A program made the position numbers and the translations under genes. A stretch of 32,619 nucleotides of DNA from Nitrospirota bacterium (GTDB lineage Bacteria; Nitrospirota; Nitrospiria; Nitrospirales; Nitrospiraceae): positions 1 to 32,619 of the forward strand of contig JAGXAR010000044.1 in NCBI GenBank assembly GCA_018971525.1, written 5' to 3'. Shown piece after piece: positions 7,852 through 16,915 of the stretch; positions within the stretch are counted from its first letter, which is position 1; each line of letters opens with the position of its first letter. Under the pieces are notes generated by a model. The model was not told the DNA's origin. It ran no database searches and worked only from the letters and a program-made list of their open reading frames with translations.

Positions 7852-8295
7852 TCAGTTCACTTTGCCATGCACATACTGGCTTACCAACTCCTCAAGATCG
7901 AGGCCCGATTCGGTATCGCGTATCGTATCCCCCTGTTTGAGCGGATCGCCTCCACCTCCCGGAGATAAATTCAAGAATTTTTCTCCAATGATGCCCCGCG
8001 TCTTGATGGACGCAATAGTGTCCGTATAGAGCTTAACAGTCTTATTGACCGCCAGTTTCACCATCGCACGATCGTCGTTGAGCACAATTCCTCGGACTCT
8101 GCCGACTTCGACGCCGGCAATTTCGATCGTCGCACCAGGCTTGAGCCCCGAGGCCGTGTTGAACTGCGCCTCGACTTCGTAGACGTCGCCGCCGACCAAC
8201 TCGAGTTTCCCGAGCTTGATCGCCAGATACCCAAGGCACACAATGCCGACCAGCACGAATACGCCGACCATCATCTCCAGCTTGGCTTTTTCCAT
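7852..8295 (-). CDS. mlaD: MlaD-like MCE-domain protein, inner-membrane anchored
   Basis: MlaD forms a hexameric ring on the periplasmic face of the MlaFE transporter and channels lipid. The 147 residues show one N-terminal membrane helix (VGVFVLVGIVCLGYLAIKLG) and a single MCE domain (about 38-118: VEAQFNTASGLKPGATIEIAGVEVGRVRGI...SIKTRGIIGEKFLNLSPGG). The C-terminal tail after the domain is short, about 25 residues, so the long C-terminal helix seen in E. coli MlaD (183 residues) is reduced. GGAGGAG precedes ATG 8295, and the gene begins 15 bases after mlaF. Confidence 0.92.
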   Translation of the reverse strand: MEKAKLEMMVGVFVLVGIVCLGYLAIKLGKLELVGGDVYEVEAQFNTASGLKPGATIEIAGVEVGRVRGIVLNDDRAMVKLAVNKTVKLYTDTIASIKTRGIIGEKFLNLSPGGGGDPLKQGDTIRDTESGLDLEELVSQYVHGKVN

Positions 8296-8310
8296 CCTTG
8301 GTACTCCTCC

Positions 8311-9087
8311 TCACCCAACGTGCGATCCGGGCAACGCCACAGTCCCACCGACGGAAATAAATTCACGAATATCCGGATCGGTGATCCTCTGGAACTCAGC
8401 GGTCGTGGCCATCGCCGCAATCTTGCCATTCCGAAGCATCGCCACCCAGTCGGAAATTGCGAAGATCTCCGGAATTTCATGGCTGACCATGACCGCCGTA
8501 AAGCCGAACCGCTGCTGCATCGTGACAATCAAATCGTGAATCGATTTCGCCATCAACGGATCCAACCCTGTCGTCGGCTCATCAAAAAGAATAATCTCCG
8601 GCTCCATAACCAACGCGCGCGCCAATCCAGCCCGCTTTCGCATGCCGCCGCTCAACTCGGCGGGAAACTTATGCCCCATCCCCGCCAACCCGACTTGCTC
8701 CAGCTTTTCCTCAACCCGTTTCGCCACCGCCGGGCCCTTCATGCGCAACTTCTCCCGCAACGGGAACGCCACGTTCTCGAAGACCGAGAGCGAGTCGAAC
8801 AGCGCAGCTCCCTGAAAAAGCATCGCGAACCGTTTCCGCACATCATTCAAGCGCGTGCCCGACAGCCTGGAGATCTCCACATCGCCGACCCACACTTCGC
8901 CATGATCCGGCTGCATGAGCCCGATCATGTGCTTGAGGAGCACACTCTTTCCCGATCCACTGCCACCGATAATGGTCGTCAGCTTGCCCGTAGGGATAGA
9001 GAGATCAACGCCTTGCAACACCGGTTGTCCGCCAAGCTTTTTCTCGACGCCGACCAGCCTGATCATGGGTTTTATAATCATGGGCAT
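8311..9087 (-). CDS. mlaF: MlaF-like ABC transporter ATP-binding protein
   Basis: This is the cytoplasmic ATPase of the Mla lipid transporter. Visible motifs are Walker A GGSGSGKS, the Q-loop region, the signature LSGGMRKRAGLARAL, Walker B ILFDEPTTGLDP and the switch His in MVSHE. The chosen start is ATG 9087, which shares a base with the TAA stop of mlaE (TAATG), a classic coupled junction, giving 258 residues; an ATG at 9120 would overlap mlaE by 34 bases, and ATG 9081 is also possible. The C-terminal tail after DPDIREFI is short. No mlaB (STAS) gene is found beside it, although MlaB normally stabilises MlaF in E. coli. Confidence 0.94.
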   Translation of the reverse strand: MPMIIKPMIRLVGVEKKLGGQPVLQGVDLSIPTGKLTTIIGGSGSGKSVLLKHMIGLMQPDHGEVWVGDVEISRLSGTRLNDVRKRFAMLFQGAALFDSLSVFENVAFPLREKLRMKGPAVAKRVEEKLEQVGLAGMGHKFPAELSGGMRKRAGLARALVMEPEIILFDEPTTGLDPLMAKSIHDLIVTMQQRFGFTAVMVSHEIPEIFAISDWVAMLRNGKIAAMATTAEFQRITDPDIREFISVGGTVALPGSHVG

Positions 9088-9857
9088 TAGAGCAAGACCG
9101 ACGTGAGAAAATAGTCCCATACGAGGATGAGCACCGACGTCAAGACAACCGCCTCCGTCGTCGCGCTCCCAAGTCCCTCGGCACTCTGCCTCGTGTAGAA
9201 CCCTTTATAGCAGCAGATCCAACTGATAATCAGCCCAAAGCTGATCGACTTGAGAATGCCACCGAAGACGTCTTTCCATTCCACGGCCGATTCGATCGAG
9301 TTCCAATAGGCCCCTTCGCTCACTCCCAACAAATCCACTCCGACGAGAGAGCCGCCATAGATACCGACCACATCAAAGATGGCCACGAGCAGCGGTACCC
9401 CGATCACGCCGGCCACCAATTTGGGTGCGATCAAATATTGCAGCGGATTGATCGCCATGGTATCGAGCGCATCAATCTGCTCCGTAATCCGCATGATGCC
9501 GATCTCGGCGGTCATGGCTGATCCGGCTCGCGCGGTCACCATCAACGCAGCCAACACCGGCCCCAACTCGCGGATCATGCTCAACGCCACCGCGGAGCCC
9601 AGCCACCCCTCGGCACCAAACTTCCGCAAGCTGTAATAGCCTTGAAGCGCCAGCACCATCCCCGTAAACCCCGCGGTGAGCACGACGACAAACACGGATT
9701 TATACCCGACAAAGTGAAGCTGTTTCATGATTTGATGAAATCGAAACGGAGGCCGCACCAGCCAGGCAAAAGCCGACAGCACGAACAACAGCATGCGGCC
9801 CATCTCCTGGACACGAATGAGGGCCGACGCACCCAGCTGTTCGATCACGTTTGTCAT
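9087..9857 (-). CDS. mlaE: MlaE-like ABC transporter permease
   Basis: MlaE is the membrane permease of the phospholipid transporter. The 256-residue protein has the family's N-terminal amphipathic segment (RPPFRFHQIMKQLHFVGYKS), about five to six hydrophobic segments, and the conserved stretch RELGPVLAALMVTARAGSAMTAEIGIMRITEQIDALDTM, which is the EQ-loop-like region contacting the ATPase. It begins 3 bases after the stop of hpnG and ends in a TAATG overlap with mlaF, so it is cotranscribed with both. Confidence 0.94.
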   Translation of the reverse strand: MTNVIEQLGASALIRVQEMGRMLLFVLSAFAWLVRPPFRFHQIMKQLHFVGYKSVFVVVLTAGFTGMVLALQGYYSLRKFGAEGWLGSAVALSMIRELGPVLAALMVTARAGSAMTAEIGIMRITEQIDALDTMAINPLQYLIAPKLVAGVIGVPLLVAIFDVVGIYGGSLVGVDLLGVSEGAYWNSIESAVEWKDVFGGILKSISFGLIISWICCYKGFYTRQSAEGLGSATTEAVVLTSVLILVWDYFLTSVLL

Positions 9858-9860
9858 CAG

Positions 9861-10676
9861 TTATCCGGGCAGGCGAAGAGATTCAATGTCTGTCTCCGCA
9901 TAGTGCTGAAACCATTCAGTCAATCGGTCCGCTGCTACGCGGCTCTGCTTTCGCAGCCGATTCAGCCCCACGAAGCTGGAAGGGCGACCGATGAGCGCCT
10001 GCATACCTTTTATCCAGGCAGTGGGCCTGAGAAAGAGATTGAAGTCAAGAGGGAGATCTTCATCTATCAGATCAGAAACCGTCCGCACGATCGCCATAGG
10101 CACGCCTCGCTCCTGAGCCACCGCCGCCACCGCCGCACTTTCCATATCGAGCCCGGTCGCATCGGTCAGACGACGCAGCTGGCGCTTGTCCTCGGCCTGC
10201 CACACCACAGTCCCCGATGACACGACAGGTCCGACCCGCGCGACCATCCCCGCATCCTGCGCCGCGATGAGAAGGTCTGCGCGTACGGCCTCATCGCAGA
10301 GCACACGGTCATCCCTCATCGTCCAGGTTCCTTCAAAAAACACAGAAGAAACCGCTGTGCCAACGATGAGGTCTCCCACCTGAGCCGGTACGAGCGCGCA
10401 GGCAAAACCCGTGGACATGACCAGCGACATGGCCTGCTCCTTTAATACTCTTCCAGCAACTGTGCCGGCCGCATCGGGACCGACACCGGTTTGGATGAGC
10501 CAATACGTACGATCCCCTCGCTGTCCAATATGGCAGCGGACTCCGGCGATTGTCGAGACACGATCCGTCGCGAGCGCGCGCCGAACAGCCTGGAGTTCCC
10601 AGCGAGTCGCGGCAAAGATGGCGATGGGTTTCACCGAAGGCCCTGAGAGGGGTTGCCCTGCGCCAACGGATGACAT
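9861..10676 (-). CDS. hpnG: HpnG-like nucleoside phosphorylase family protein (probable adenosylhopane nucleosidase)
   Basis: The protein (271 residues from ATG 10676) belongs to the purine/uridine phosphorylase (PNP_UDP) fold: it starts IAIFAATRWELQAV, has TGVGPDAAG, a central VMSTGFACAL, and the DATGLDMESAAVAAVAQERGVP motif with the ribose-contacting Met-Glu, then RTVSDLIDEDLP. In hopanoid producers HpnG removes adenine from adenosylhopane to give ribosylhopane or its phosphate. The assignment rests on the fold plus the position 11 bases after shc; an MTA/SAH nucleosidase is the alternative. The open frame continues upstream into shc but without conserved sequence. The first-step enzyme HpnH is not in the window. 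No strong ribosome site is seen, so translation is probably coupled to shc. Confidence 0.85.
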   Translation of the reverse strand: MSSVGAGQPLSGPSVKPIAIFAATRWELQAVRRALATDRVSTIAGVRCHIGQRGDRTYWLIQTGVGPDAAGTVAGRVLKEQAMSLVMSTGFACALVPAQVGDLIVGTAVSSVFFEGTWTMRDDRVLCDEAVRADLLIAAQDAGMVARVGPVVSSGTVVWQAEDKRQLRRLTDATGLDMESAAVAAVAQERGVPMAIVRTVSDLIDEDLPLDFNLFLRPTAWIKGMQALIGRPSSFVGLNRLRKQSRVAADRLTEWFQHYAETDIESLRLPG

Positions 10677-10687
10677 CGGCGGAGTGT

Positions 10688-12868
10688 TCAACGATCGGCT
10701 CGATGGCACCCGGACGCGAGTACTTGTTGCCGCACTTCGTCGGCCCGCATCTTCCCGCGCGTCCTCAGATTCCGGTACATGGCCAGGGCCCACAACGGAA
10801 AGTATTGGCAGTACCAATGGTAGCGGAGATAAAACACCCGGGGGAATCCGGTGCCTGTATGGCGGACCTCTTCCCACGAACCGTCCTTCAGTTGATGACG
10901 GAGCAGATATTGGACGCCGCGAGCGACGCTGAAGGCATCGGTCATCCCGGCCGACATGAGTCCCATGATTGCCCAGGCCGTTTGAGAAGGCGTGCTGTCC
11001 CCCTTCCCGCTCCACGCAGGGTCGTCGCCATATGAAAGACAGGACTCGCCCCATCCGCCATCGGGATTCTGCTTCGACTCAAGCCAGGCGACCGCACGGC
11101 GGATATAGGGCGCCGAGAGATCCACTCCGATCGCACGGAGACCAGCCAGGACGGACCAGGTGCCATAGATATAATTGACGCCCCACCGACCGTACCAACT
11201 GCCGTCGGTCTCCTGCTCTCGCTTGAGGAACCGGAGGGCCGGTGCCACGGCTGGGTGCGTCTGATCGTAGCCCAACGCTGCAAGCATCTCGAGGCAGCGC
11301 CCGGTCAAGTCGGACGTGCTCGGATCAAGCAAGGCATGGTGGTCGGCAAATGGGATATAGTTGAAGACGATGCGATTGTTGTCCTTGTCGTACGCGCCCC
11401 ATCCCCCATCGGACCCTTGCATGGCGAGAACCCAATTCGTCCCCCGCTGGATGGCTTCCTGCAAGTCTGCGATCTGAGCCATCCGGACTTTCGACAGCGC
11501 CATCAACACCACTGCCGAGTCATCCACATCGGGATAGAGCTCGTTCTCAAACTGGAAATACCAGCCTCCCGGTTCCGCATCGGGAGACGAGAACTTCCAA
11601 TCTCCAACCGTTTTCGTTTGGCGAGAGGCCAGGTACGCAGCCGCTTTCTGGAGGCATGGGTGGTCCTGCGGCATCCCGGTTTCGATAAAGGCGTTCATGA
11701 GCAATGCCGTATCCCATATTGGAGAGTGGCAAGGCTGAAGATGCAGCGCCTCGACGCGCTGATCGCCGATCGACACCGTGTCGTAGACTTCCAGCGATTC
11801 GATTTCGTGGAGCGCCTTCCGCACCAATGGATCGTCGACCTGATAGCCGAGGCAGCGAAGGGCTACGATCGAATTCGCCATGGCCGGATAAATCGCCCCC
11901 AGCCCACCACTGCCCTTGATGTGTTCCAACATCCAGGTGGCAGCCTTGTGCAAGGCCCTCTCCCGCAACCAACTCAGCGGCATCCGGTCGTACAGTTTCA
12001 GCACCCCGTCCAGCTGGACAAAGAAATTATGCGGTGTAAACCACCGTTGATCCTTATTGAAGGGTGGCACGTTGCGATAGTGAATCTGTGATCGAGGAGC
12101 GACATAGAGCTCGTCGATACCCTGCTCCCGGGGAATACGGCAGACAGGCTGATTGGCGAAGACCACGAGCAAGGGAATCAAGACGGCCCGAGACCAATAG
12201 GAAATGGCATAGATGCTGAAGTAGAACCGCTTCGGCAGGAGCATGATTTCGGGCGGCATGCTCGGGATGCCCTTCCAATCATATTGCTCGAACAGTGCCA
12301 GGGTGATTTTCGTGAAGACGTTCGCGCACACGACGCCGCCCATAGCCAGAATACAGTCACGGGCCCGAAGCATGTAGGGTTCGTCTGCCGAAATGCCGCT
12401 CAACTTCAAGGCGAAATAGGCTTTCACGGAGGCGCTGATCTCAGAGGGCCCTCCATAGAAGATCGGCCAGCCGCCATCGGCCAATTGCATGGCACGGAGG
12501 TACCGAACCGCCTTGCGCTCTCGCTCAGGATCGACCCGATCAAGAAATCGCCGCAGCAAGAGGTATTCAGAAGTCAGCGTGGTATCGGCTTCGAGTTCGG
12601 CGACCCAGTAACCCTCTGATGCATGTTGTCTGGATAAAAACCAGGCTTGACTGCGCCGGACCGCGTCGTCGAGCGCGTCCACTTGACTGATCGAATGGCT
12701 GGTGGAACGACGTGTCGCAGCGTCGGCAGGAGCCGAGAGCACGGACTTGTCCGACACCAGACGCAGCGGCGGAACGTTGGACAGCTCGGCCGCCAGCCCC
12801 ACCTTCTCCGGGACGGAGACGAAAAGGCTATCCGATAGACGATCCAGGAGCGTTCGAATCAACTTCAT
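10688..12868 (-). CDS. shc: Squalene-hopene cyclase
   Basis: Shc cyclises squalene to hopene and hopanol at the inner membrane. The 726-residue protein has the family length plus an N-terminal extension of about 60 residues (to TRRSTSHSISQ) before the conserved start LDDAVRRSQAWFLSRQ. QW repeats are obvious (DGGWPIFYGG, GSDGGWGAYDKDNN, TDGSWYGRWGVNYIYGTW, PDGGWGESC, KDGSWEE). The catalytic proton donor motif is present as DVDDSA at about residues 447-452. It is the first gene of the operon, with its own promoter about 100 bases upstream, and is followed after 11 bases by hpnG. Ribosome site weak. Confidence 0.97.
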   Translation of the reverse strand: MKLIRTLLDRLSDSLFVSVPEKVGLAAELSNVPPLRLVSDKSVLSAPADAATRRSTSHSISQVDALDDAVRRSQAWFLSRQHASEGYWVAELEADTTLTSEYLLLRRFLDRVDPERERKAVRYLRAMQLADGGWPIFYGGPSEISASVKAYFALKLSGISADEPYMLRARDCILAMGGVVCANVFTKITLALFEQYDWKGIPSMPPEIMLLPKRFYFSIYAISYWSRAVLIPLLVVFANQPVCRIPREQGIDELYVAPRSQIHYRNVPPFNKDQRWFTPHNFFVQLDGVLKLYDRMPLSWLRERALHKAATWMLEHIKGSGGLGAIYPAMANSIVALRCLGYQVDDPLVRKALHEIESLEVYDTVSIGDQRVEALHLQPCHSPIWDTALLMNAFIETGMPQDHPCLQKAAAYLASRQTKTVGDWKFSSPDAEPGGWYFQFENELYPDVDDSAVVLMALSKVRMAQIADLQEAIQRGTNWVLAMQGSDGGWGAYDKDNNRIVFNYIPFADHHALLDPSTSDLTGRCLEMLAALGYDQTHPAVAPALRFLKREQETDGSWYGRWGVNYIYGTWSVLAGLRAIGVDLSAPYIRRAVAWLESKQNPDGGWGESCLSYGDDPAWSGKGDSTPSQTAWAIMGLMSAGMTDAFSVARGVQYLLRHQLKDGSWEEVRHTGTGFPRVFYLRYHWYCQYFPLWALAMYRNLRTRGKMRADEVRQQVLASGCHRADR

Positions 12869-12978
12869 GGTGCTGGGCTATGAAAAACTGCAGATGGACG
12901 GGTAATGAGCGTCACGCGCGCCGCCTCGAGAAAACCCGAAACGGGAGCGGTACACCCCTAAGAGCTTCCCACCGAGGG

Positions 12979-13007
12979 TATATAACAGACACCCTACTCT
13001 GAGTCAA
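12979..13007 (-). promoter_or_regulatory. Putative promoter of the shc-mla operon
   Basis: On the minus strand TTGACT (13007-13002) is followed by a 17-base spacer and TATATA (12984-12979). Transcription would start near 12972, about 100 bases before shc. The site lies in the 196-base gap between smc and shc and is the only good match there, so the eight-gene operon probably starts here. Confidence 0.6.
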
Positions 13008-13055
13008 GAAACAGAGAGGTGGAAGTCCTCTGAAGTACGAATGTTTTTGGCTAAT

Positions 13056-13073
13056 CCGGCCTGCCTAGGCCGG
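13056..13073. other. Hairpin overlapping the smc stop codon
   Basis: CCGGCCT-GCCT-AGGCCGG is a perfect 7-bp stem with a 4-base loop, and the smc stop codon (13067-13065) lies inside it. On the smc strand it is followed by ATTAGCC and not by a T run, so it is not a standard intrinsic terminator; it may protect the mRNA 3' end or cause pausing. Confidence 0.5.
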
Positions 13074-16000
13074 CTGCAAATTGCCCAGTCTCACCGAGAC
13101 GATTTTTGAGATGCCCGGCTCTTCCATGGTCACCCCGAACAACGAGTCCGCAATGGCCATCGTCCGCTTGTTGTGGGTGATGACCATGAATTGCGCACCT
13201 TCGGAGAGCTCACGCAATACGCCGGTAAAGCGCCCGATGTTCTCTTCATCCAGCGGCGCGTCGATCTCGTCGAGAATACAGAACGGCGTCGGTCTGATCA
13301 GGAAACTCGCGAAGAGCAGGGCCATCGCCGTCAAGGTCTTCTCACCGCCGGAGAGCATGGTGATACTCTTCAAGCGTTTGCCCGGCGGTTGCACCACGAT
13401 GTCGACTCCGGGTTCCTGCGGTCCGCGACCTTCTGCCGTCTCATCCGCCGGCACCTCGACCAGCTGAAGTTCAGCCCGGCCACCTGGGAAGAACTTCACG
13501 AACACCTCACTGAATTTCTGTTGGAGCTCGGCAAAGGTACTGGCGAACATGTCTTTCGTGGTGCGGTTGATACGCTGAATGATTTCTTTGAGCGAGCTGA
13601 TGGACGTGGAGAGATCCTGTTCCTGCGTCGTCAGGAACCGATACCGTTCCTCCAACTCTTGATGTTCGCTAATGGCAGCCAGATTGATCGGTCCCAGGCG
13701 ATCGAGCTTCTCACGAAGCTTCTGCAGTCGCTCCCGTAATGCGACTTCATCGACTGCCGGTTGCGCTGCAGGGATCGGCTCCTCCCCGAGGGAGAGCTGC
13801 TCGGGTGTCATCTCCATAACCGGTGCATCAAGCAGCGTCGCAAGATCGACCTGGTACGTTCCCAGAAGCGTGGATTCGACAGTCCCCAACTGCGTCCGAA
13901 CTTCCGCCTTCTTGACCTCCAATTCCATACGGAATTCGCGAAGAGACGACACCGCACGACGAACATCCTCCAACCCGGCATCGAGCTGATGCGCCGCCGC
14001 CATGTCCTGCGCCTGTCGCTCCTGCTCCTCGACCAGCTGAGCCTTTACCTGCGCGGCCGACTCACCGAACTCACGACAACGCGCTTCCTGCTGCTCACGC
14101 TCAACCCGGCTCTGTTCGATCGAGACCGTGAGTCCCTCGACATGGCGCGTCACGGTCTCAATCCGTGCAATCGCGTCTTGCTGCCGCTGCTGAATCCGCA
14201 GAAGGTCGCGCCGGTGATGCTCGCGAGTCGTCCTGATTTCCTGGGCCACCAATTGCGCCTCTGTGAATCGCTGTTGGAGCCCCTGCATGTCGTCATCAAT
14301 CTGCCCCACTCGCTCGCGCACACGACTGAGCTCGGCTTCCTGGCCGGTCTTCTCCCCGAGCCACTGGGCGAGTTGCGCTTCGCCGGAACGCACCTCCTGC
14401 TCAAGCCGCTGCACTTCCGCCGAACCTCGTTGCGCATCGCTCATCAATGTGTCGATCCGCTGGGTGAGATTTCCCAGCACATGCTGGAGCCCGGCTTCGT
14501 CCTTCTGCAGTGAGAGGCCGCGCATTTCTGCGGCCCGTAGCGACTCCGCGAGTTGCCGGGTCTGCTCGCGCAACTCCTGTCCCTGCACCAGCAATCGTTC
14601 CCGCCGCTGCTTGCCTTCTTCAACGGACCCCGTCAGCGAAACGCGCTGGGCGTCCAACTGAAGCACCTCTCGACGCCGCTGCAGCAGACCCCCCGTTGCG
14701 CTGGCCTGACCACCGGTGATCACCCCGGCCGCATCCAAGACTTCTCCTGCGCGCGTCACGAGGATGGGTCCATCGGGAGCATCGCAGGGCTGTTGTTCCC
14801 ACAATGCCGTCGCATCCTTGAGGGTATCGACGAACACGATCCGATCGAAGAGATAATCACGGGCTGCTTCGCGCTCACCCTGTACAGGGATCAAGTCGAC
14901 CGCACGCCCGACCACGCCCGGCTGGCTCTCCATCGCAGGCCACCACTGTTGAGAGGCTGTATCCCGCGTCGTCCATCGAGGTCGTTGTGGAATGAACGTG
15001 CCCCGCCCGAGATCTTTCCCTTTGAGGAACTCAATCGCCCCACAAGCCGCTGAGGGACTGTCGACGAACCAGCCCCTGACCCGCTCGCCCAAAATCGCTT
15101 CCACCGCCCGGTCCCATCCAGGAGGCACGACCAACCACTCTGCAATGGCGTCACGAACCCCGGTACAGGCTTTAAGCGCGGTCGACTCTTCATCGCCGCG
15201 CCGCCCATAACCCATATCTTCTTGCAACACCCCTTGCAGCGCTCTTAGGTGAGAGTCCACTGCGGCCAACTCTTCCGACTGACGAAATACCAACTGGTCG
15301 ACTTCGACCAACTCGGCCGACACGCGCTCGCTCTCTTCCTCAACACCTTGCCGCTGCCGACGCAGGTCCGCAACCAATTGCTCCGAGTCATGGCAGGCCT
15401 GTTGGAGCGCCTGGCGCTTGTCCGTTGCCGTGACATGCTGCAGGCGAAAGTCTTCCCGCTCACGAGCCAGCCGGCTTTCACGATCCGCCGCCTCTTGAAT
15501 GCGAGCGGCCAATTGAACCAGGGTCTGCTCGGTATTCGCGACCAACACCGCCAGGTTGAGGACGTCCAGACGCCCTCGTTCCTCTTCGGCCAAGGACGAG
15601 GTTCGTTGCTGGACCAGCTCTTTCATTTCCTGCTCGAGCGTTGCGAACGCCTGCTCCCTCTCCGCACATTCACGCTCGAGCGTGGCCAGCGTGTCCTCGA
15701 GGGCCGCAGCTTCTGCCGCGCCCTGCTTCTGCTCCTGGGTGAGGCGCTCGAGTTCCTCCCCTCCCTGACTCTGCTGTTGCGCATAGAGTTCACCGCGATT
15801 ACGCTCGACTTCTGCGGCCGTCATCGCCTGCGCCTGTTGCTGTTCAACCTTCGAAAGCTCCTCGCGCCGCTGCCCGATCGCCTCGTTCGCTGTGGCAATC
15901 GCGAGCTTGATCCGCTCAAGCTCCGCATTCAAACGAGCCAGCTCGGCGGACTGTTCGGACTCCTGGTCCCCTAACGTCTGCAGCTCCGACTCCACCTCTT

Positions 16001-16751
16001 TGATCGTGGTTCTGAGGACACGATATTCGTTGGTCAGCAACTGAATCTCCAGCGACTTGGCCTCTTGGTGCAACGTCTGATAGGACCGCGCCTGCCGCGC
16101 TTGGCGCTCAAGGGAATTCAACTGCTTTTTCACCTCAGCAACGATGTCCCTCACCCGCAAGAGGTTTTGCTGCGTTGCATCCAACTTGCGCAACGCTTCG
16201 GCCTTTTGTTTCTTGTAGCGGATGATGCCCGCGGTTTCTTCGATCAACTCGCGCCTGTCTTGTGGTGACGCGTTGAGGATCTGATCGATTTGCCCCTGCG
16301 CGATAACGGTGTGTCCTTTTGTCCCGGCCCTGGTATCCAGCAGAATGCTCCGGACATCCTTCAACCGGCAGGCGGTCTTATTGATGAGGTATTCGCTGTC
16401 GCCATTCCGGTAAAGGCGGCGCGTGATCATGAGTTCTTGATATTCAGACAGCTGGCTCGAAAGCCCGGACAGGGGATCCACATTGATCCGATCCAGCCCG
16501 CTGATCACGAGTGAAACTTCGGCCAGGCCGAGAGGCTTCCGCATTTCGGTCCCGTTGAAGATCACATCTTCCATCTTCTCGCTACGCAGGGTCTTCGTGC
16601 TCTGCTCTCCGAGCACCCAAAGAATCGCGTCGACGACATTGCTCTTTCCGCTTCCGTTTGGCCCCACGATGGCGGTGACGCCATCGGGAAATTCGATCCG
16701 GGCTTCCGCGAACGACTTAAACCCCGCCATCTCAAGGGATTTCAAATACAT
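13065..16751 (-). CDS. smc: Chromosome segregation ATPase SMC
   Basis: SMC dimers organise and segregate the chromosome with ScpA/ScpB. The 1228 residues from ATG 16751 begin MYLKSLEMAGFKSFA, with Walker A GPNGSGKS at 30-37, a long coiled coil (Gln/Glu-rich), a hinge domain around residues 500-640 (GYGRRGDEESTALKACTGVRDAIAEW onward), a second coiled coil, and the C-terminal head with signature LSGGEKTLTAMAL and Walker B ILDEIDAPLDEEN. The start has GAAGGAG upstream; the open frame back to 16862 adds 37 unlike residues. It lies 164 bases after ispH on the same strand and 196 bases before shc. The coiled coils contain many Gln and Arg, as usual. Confidence 0.97.
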   Translation of the reverse strand: MYLKSLEMAGFKSFAEARIEFPDGVTAIVGPNGSGKSNVVDAILWVLGEQSTKTLRSEKMEDVIFNGTEMRKPLGLAEVSLVISGLDRINVDPLSGLSSQLSEYQELMITRRLYRNGDSEYLINKTACRLKDVRSILLDTRAGTKGHTVIAQGQIDQILNASPQDRRELIEETAGIIRYKKQKAEALRKLDATQQNLLRVRDIVAEVKKQLNSLERQARQARSYQTLHQEAKSLEIQLLTNEYRVLRTTIKEVESELQTLGDQESEQSAELARLNAELERIKLAIATANEAIGQRREELSKVEQQQAQAMTAAEVERNRGELYAQQQSQGGEELERLTQEQKQGAAEAAALEDTLATLERECAEREQAFATLEQEMKELVQQRTSSLAEEERGRLDVLNLAVLVANTEQTLVQLAARIQEAADRESRLAREREDFRLQHVTATDKRQALQQACHDSEQLVADLRRQRQGVEEESERVSAELVEVDQLVFRQSEELAAVDSHLRALQGVLQEDMGYGRRGDEESTALKACTGVRDAIAEWLVVPPGWDRAVEAILGERVRGWFVDSPSAACGAIEFLKGKDLGRGTFIPQRPRWTTRDTASQQWWPAMESQPGVVGRAVDLIPVQGEREAARDYLFDRIVFVDTLKDATALWEQQPCDAPDGPILVTRAGEVLDAAGVITGGQASATGGLLQRRREVLQLDAQRVSLTGSVEEGKQRRERLLVQGQELREQTRQLAESLRAAEMRGLSLQKDEAGLQHVLGNLTQRIDTLMSDAQRGSAEVQRLEQEVRSGEAQLAQWLGEKTGQEAELSRVRERVGQIDDDMQGLQQRFTEAQLVAQEIRTTREHHRRDLLRIQQRQQDAIARIETVTRHVEGLTVSIEQSRVEREQQEARCREFGESAAQVKAQLVEEQERQAQDMAAAHQLDAGLEDVRRAVSSLREFRMELEVKKAEVRTQLGTVESTLLGTYQVDLATLLDAPVMEMTPEQLSLGEEPIPAAQPAVDEVALRERLQKLREKLDRLGPINLAAISEHQELEERYRFLTTQEQDLSTSISSLKEIIQRINRTTKDMFASTFAELQQKFSEVFVKFFPGGRAELQLVEVPADETAEGRGPQEPGVDIVVQPPGKRLKSITMLSGGEKTLTAMALLFASFLIRPTPFCILDEIDAPLDEENIGRFTGVLRELSEGAQFMVITHNKRTMAIADSLFGVTMEEPGISKIVSVRLGNLQPA

Positions 16752-16915
16752 CGGCGACTCCTTCGGTAGCGTGTCTCGAGAGAACTTAAGCGGATAGAAC
16801 GCCTGGTTTTGTAGCACAGGCCCACGGAAAAAATCAAAGAAAATACTGCCGGTGGTAGGCACGAGTCGAGGGAGCTACAACATTTGGGGAGTGGAACGGT
16901 GACGATGGGAGGCAG

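Noticed and set aside
8320-9090. 256-codon open frame antisense to mlaF
   Set aside because: It mirrors mlaF almost exactly, has an Arg/His/Gln-rich composition typical of antisense of GC-rich genes, and shows no recognisable domain.
13056-13073. Intrinsic terminator of smc
   Set aside because: The hairpin contains the stop codon and no T run follows on the smc strand.
13761-14513. 250-codon open frame antisense to smc
   Set aside because: Leu/Arg/His-rich shadow of the SMC coiled coil; no motif, no ribosome site evidence.
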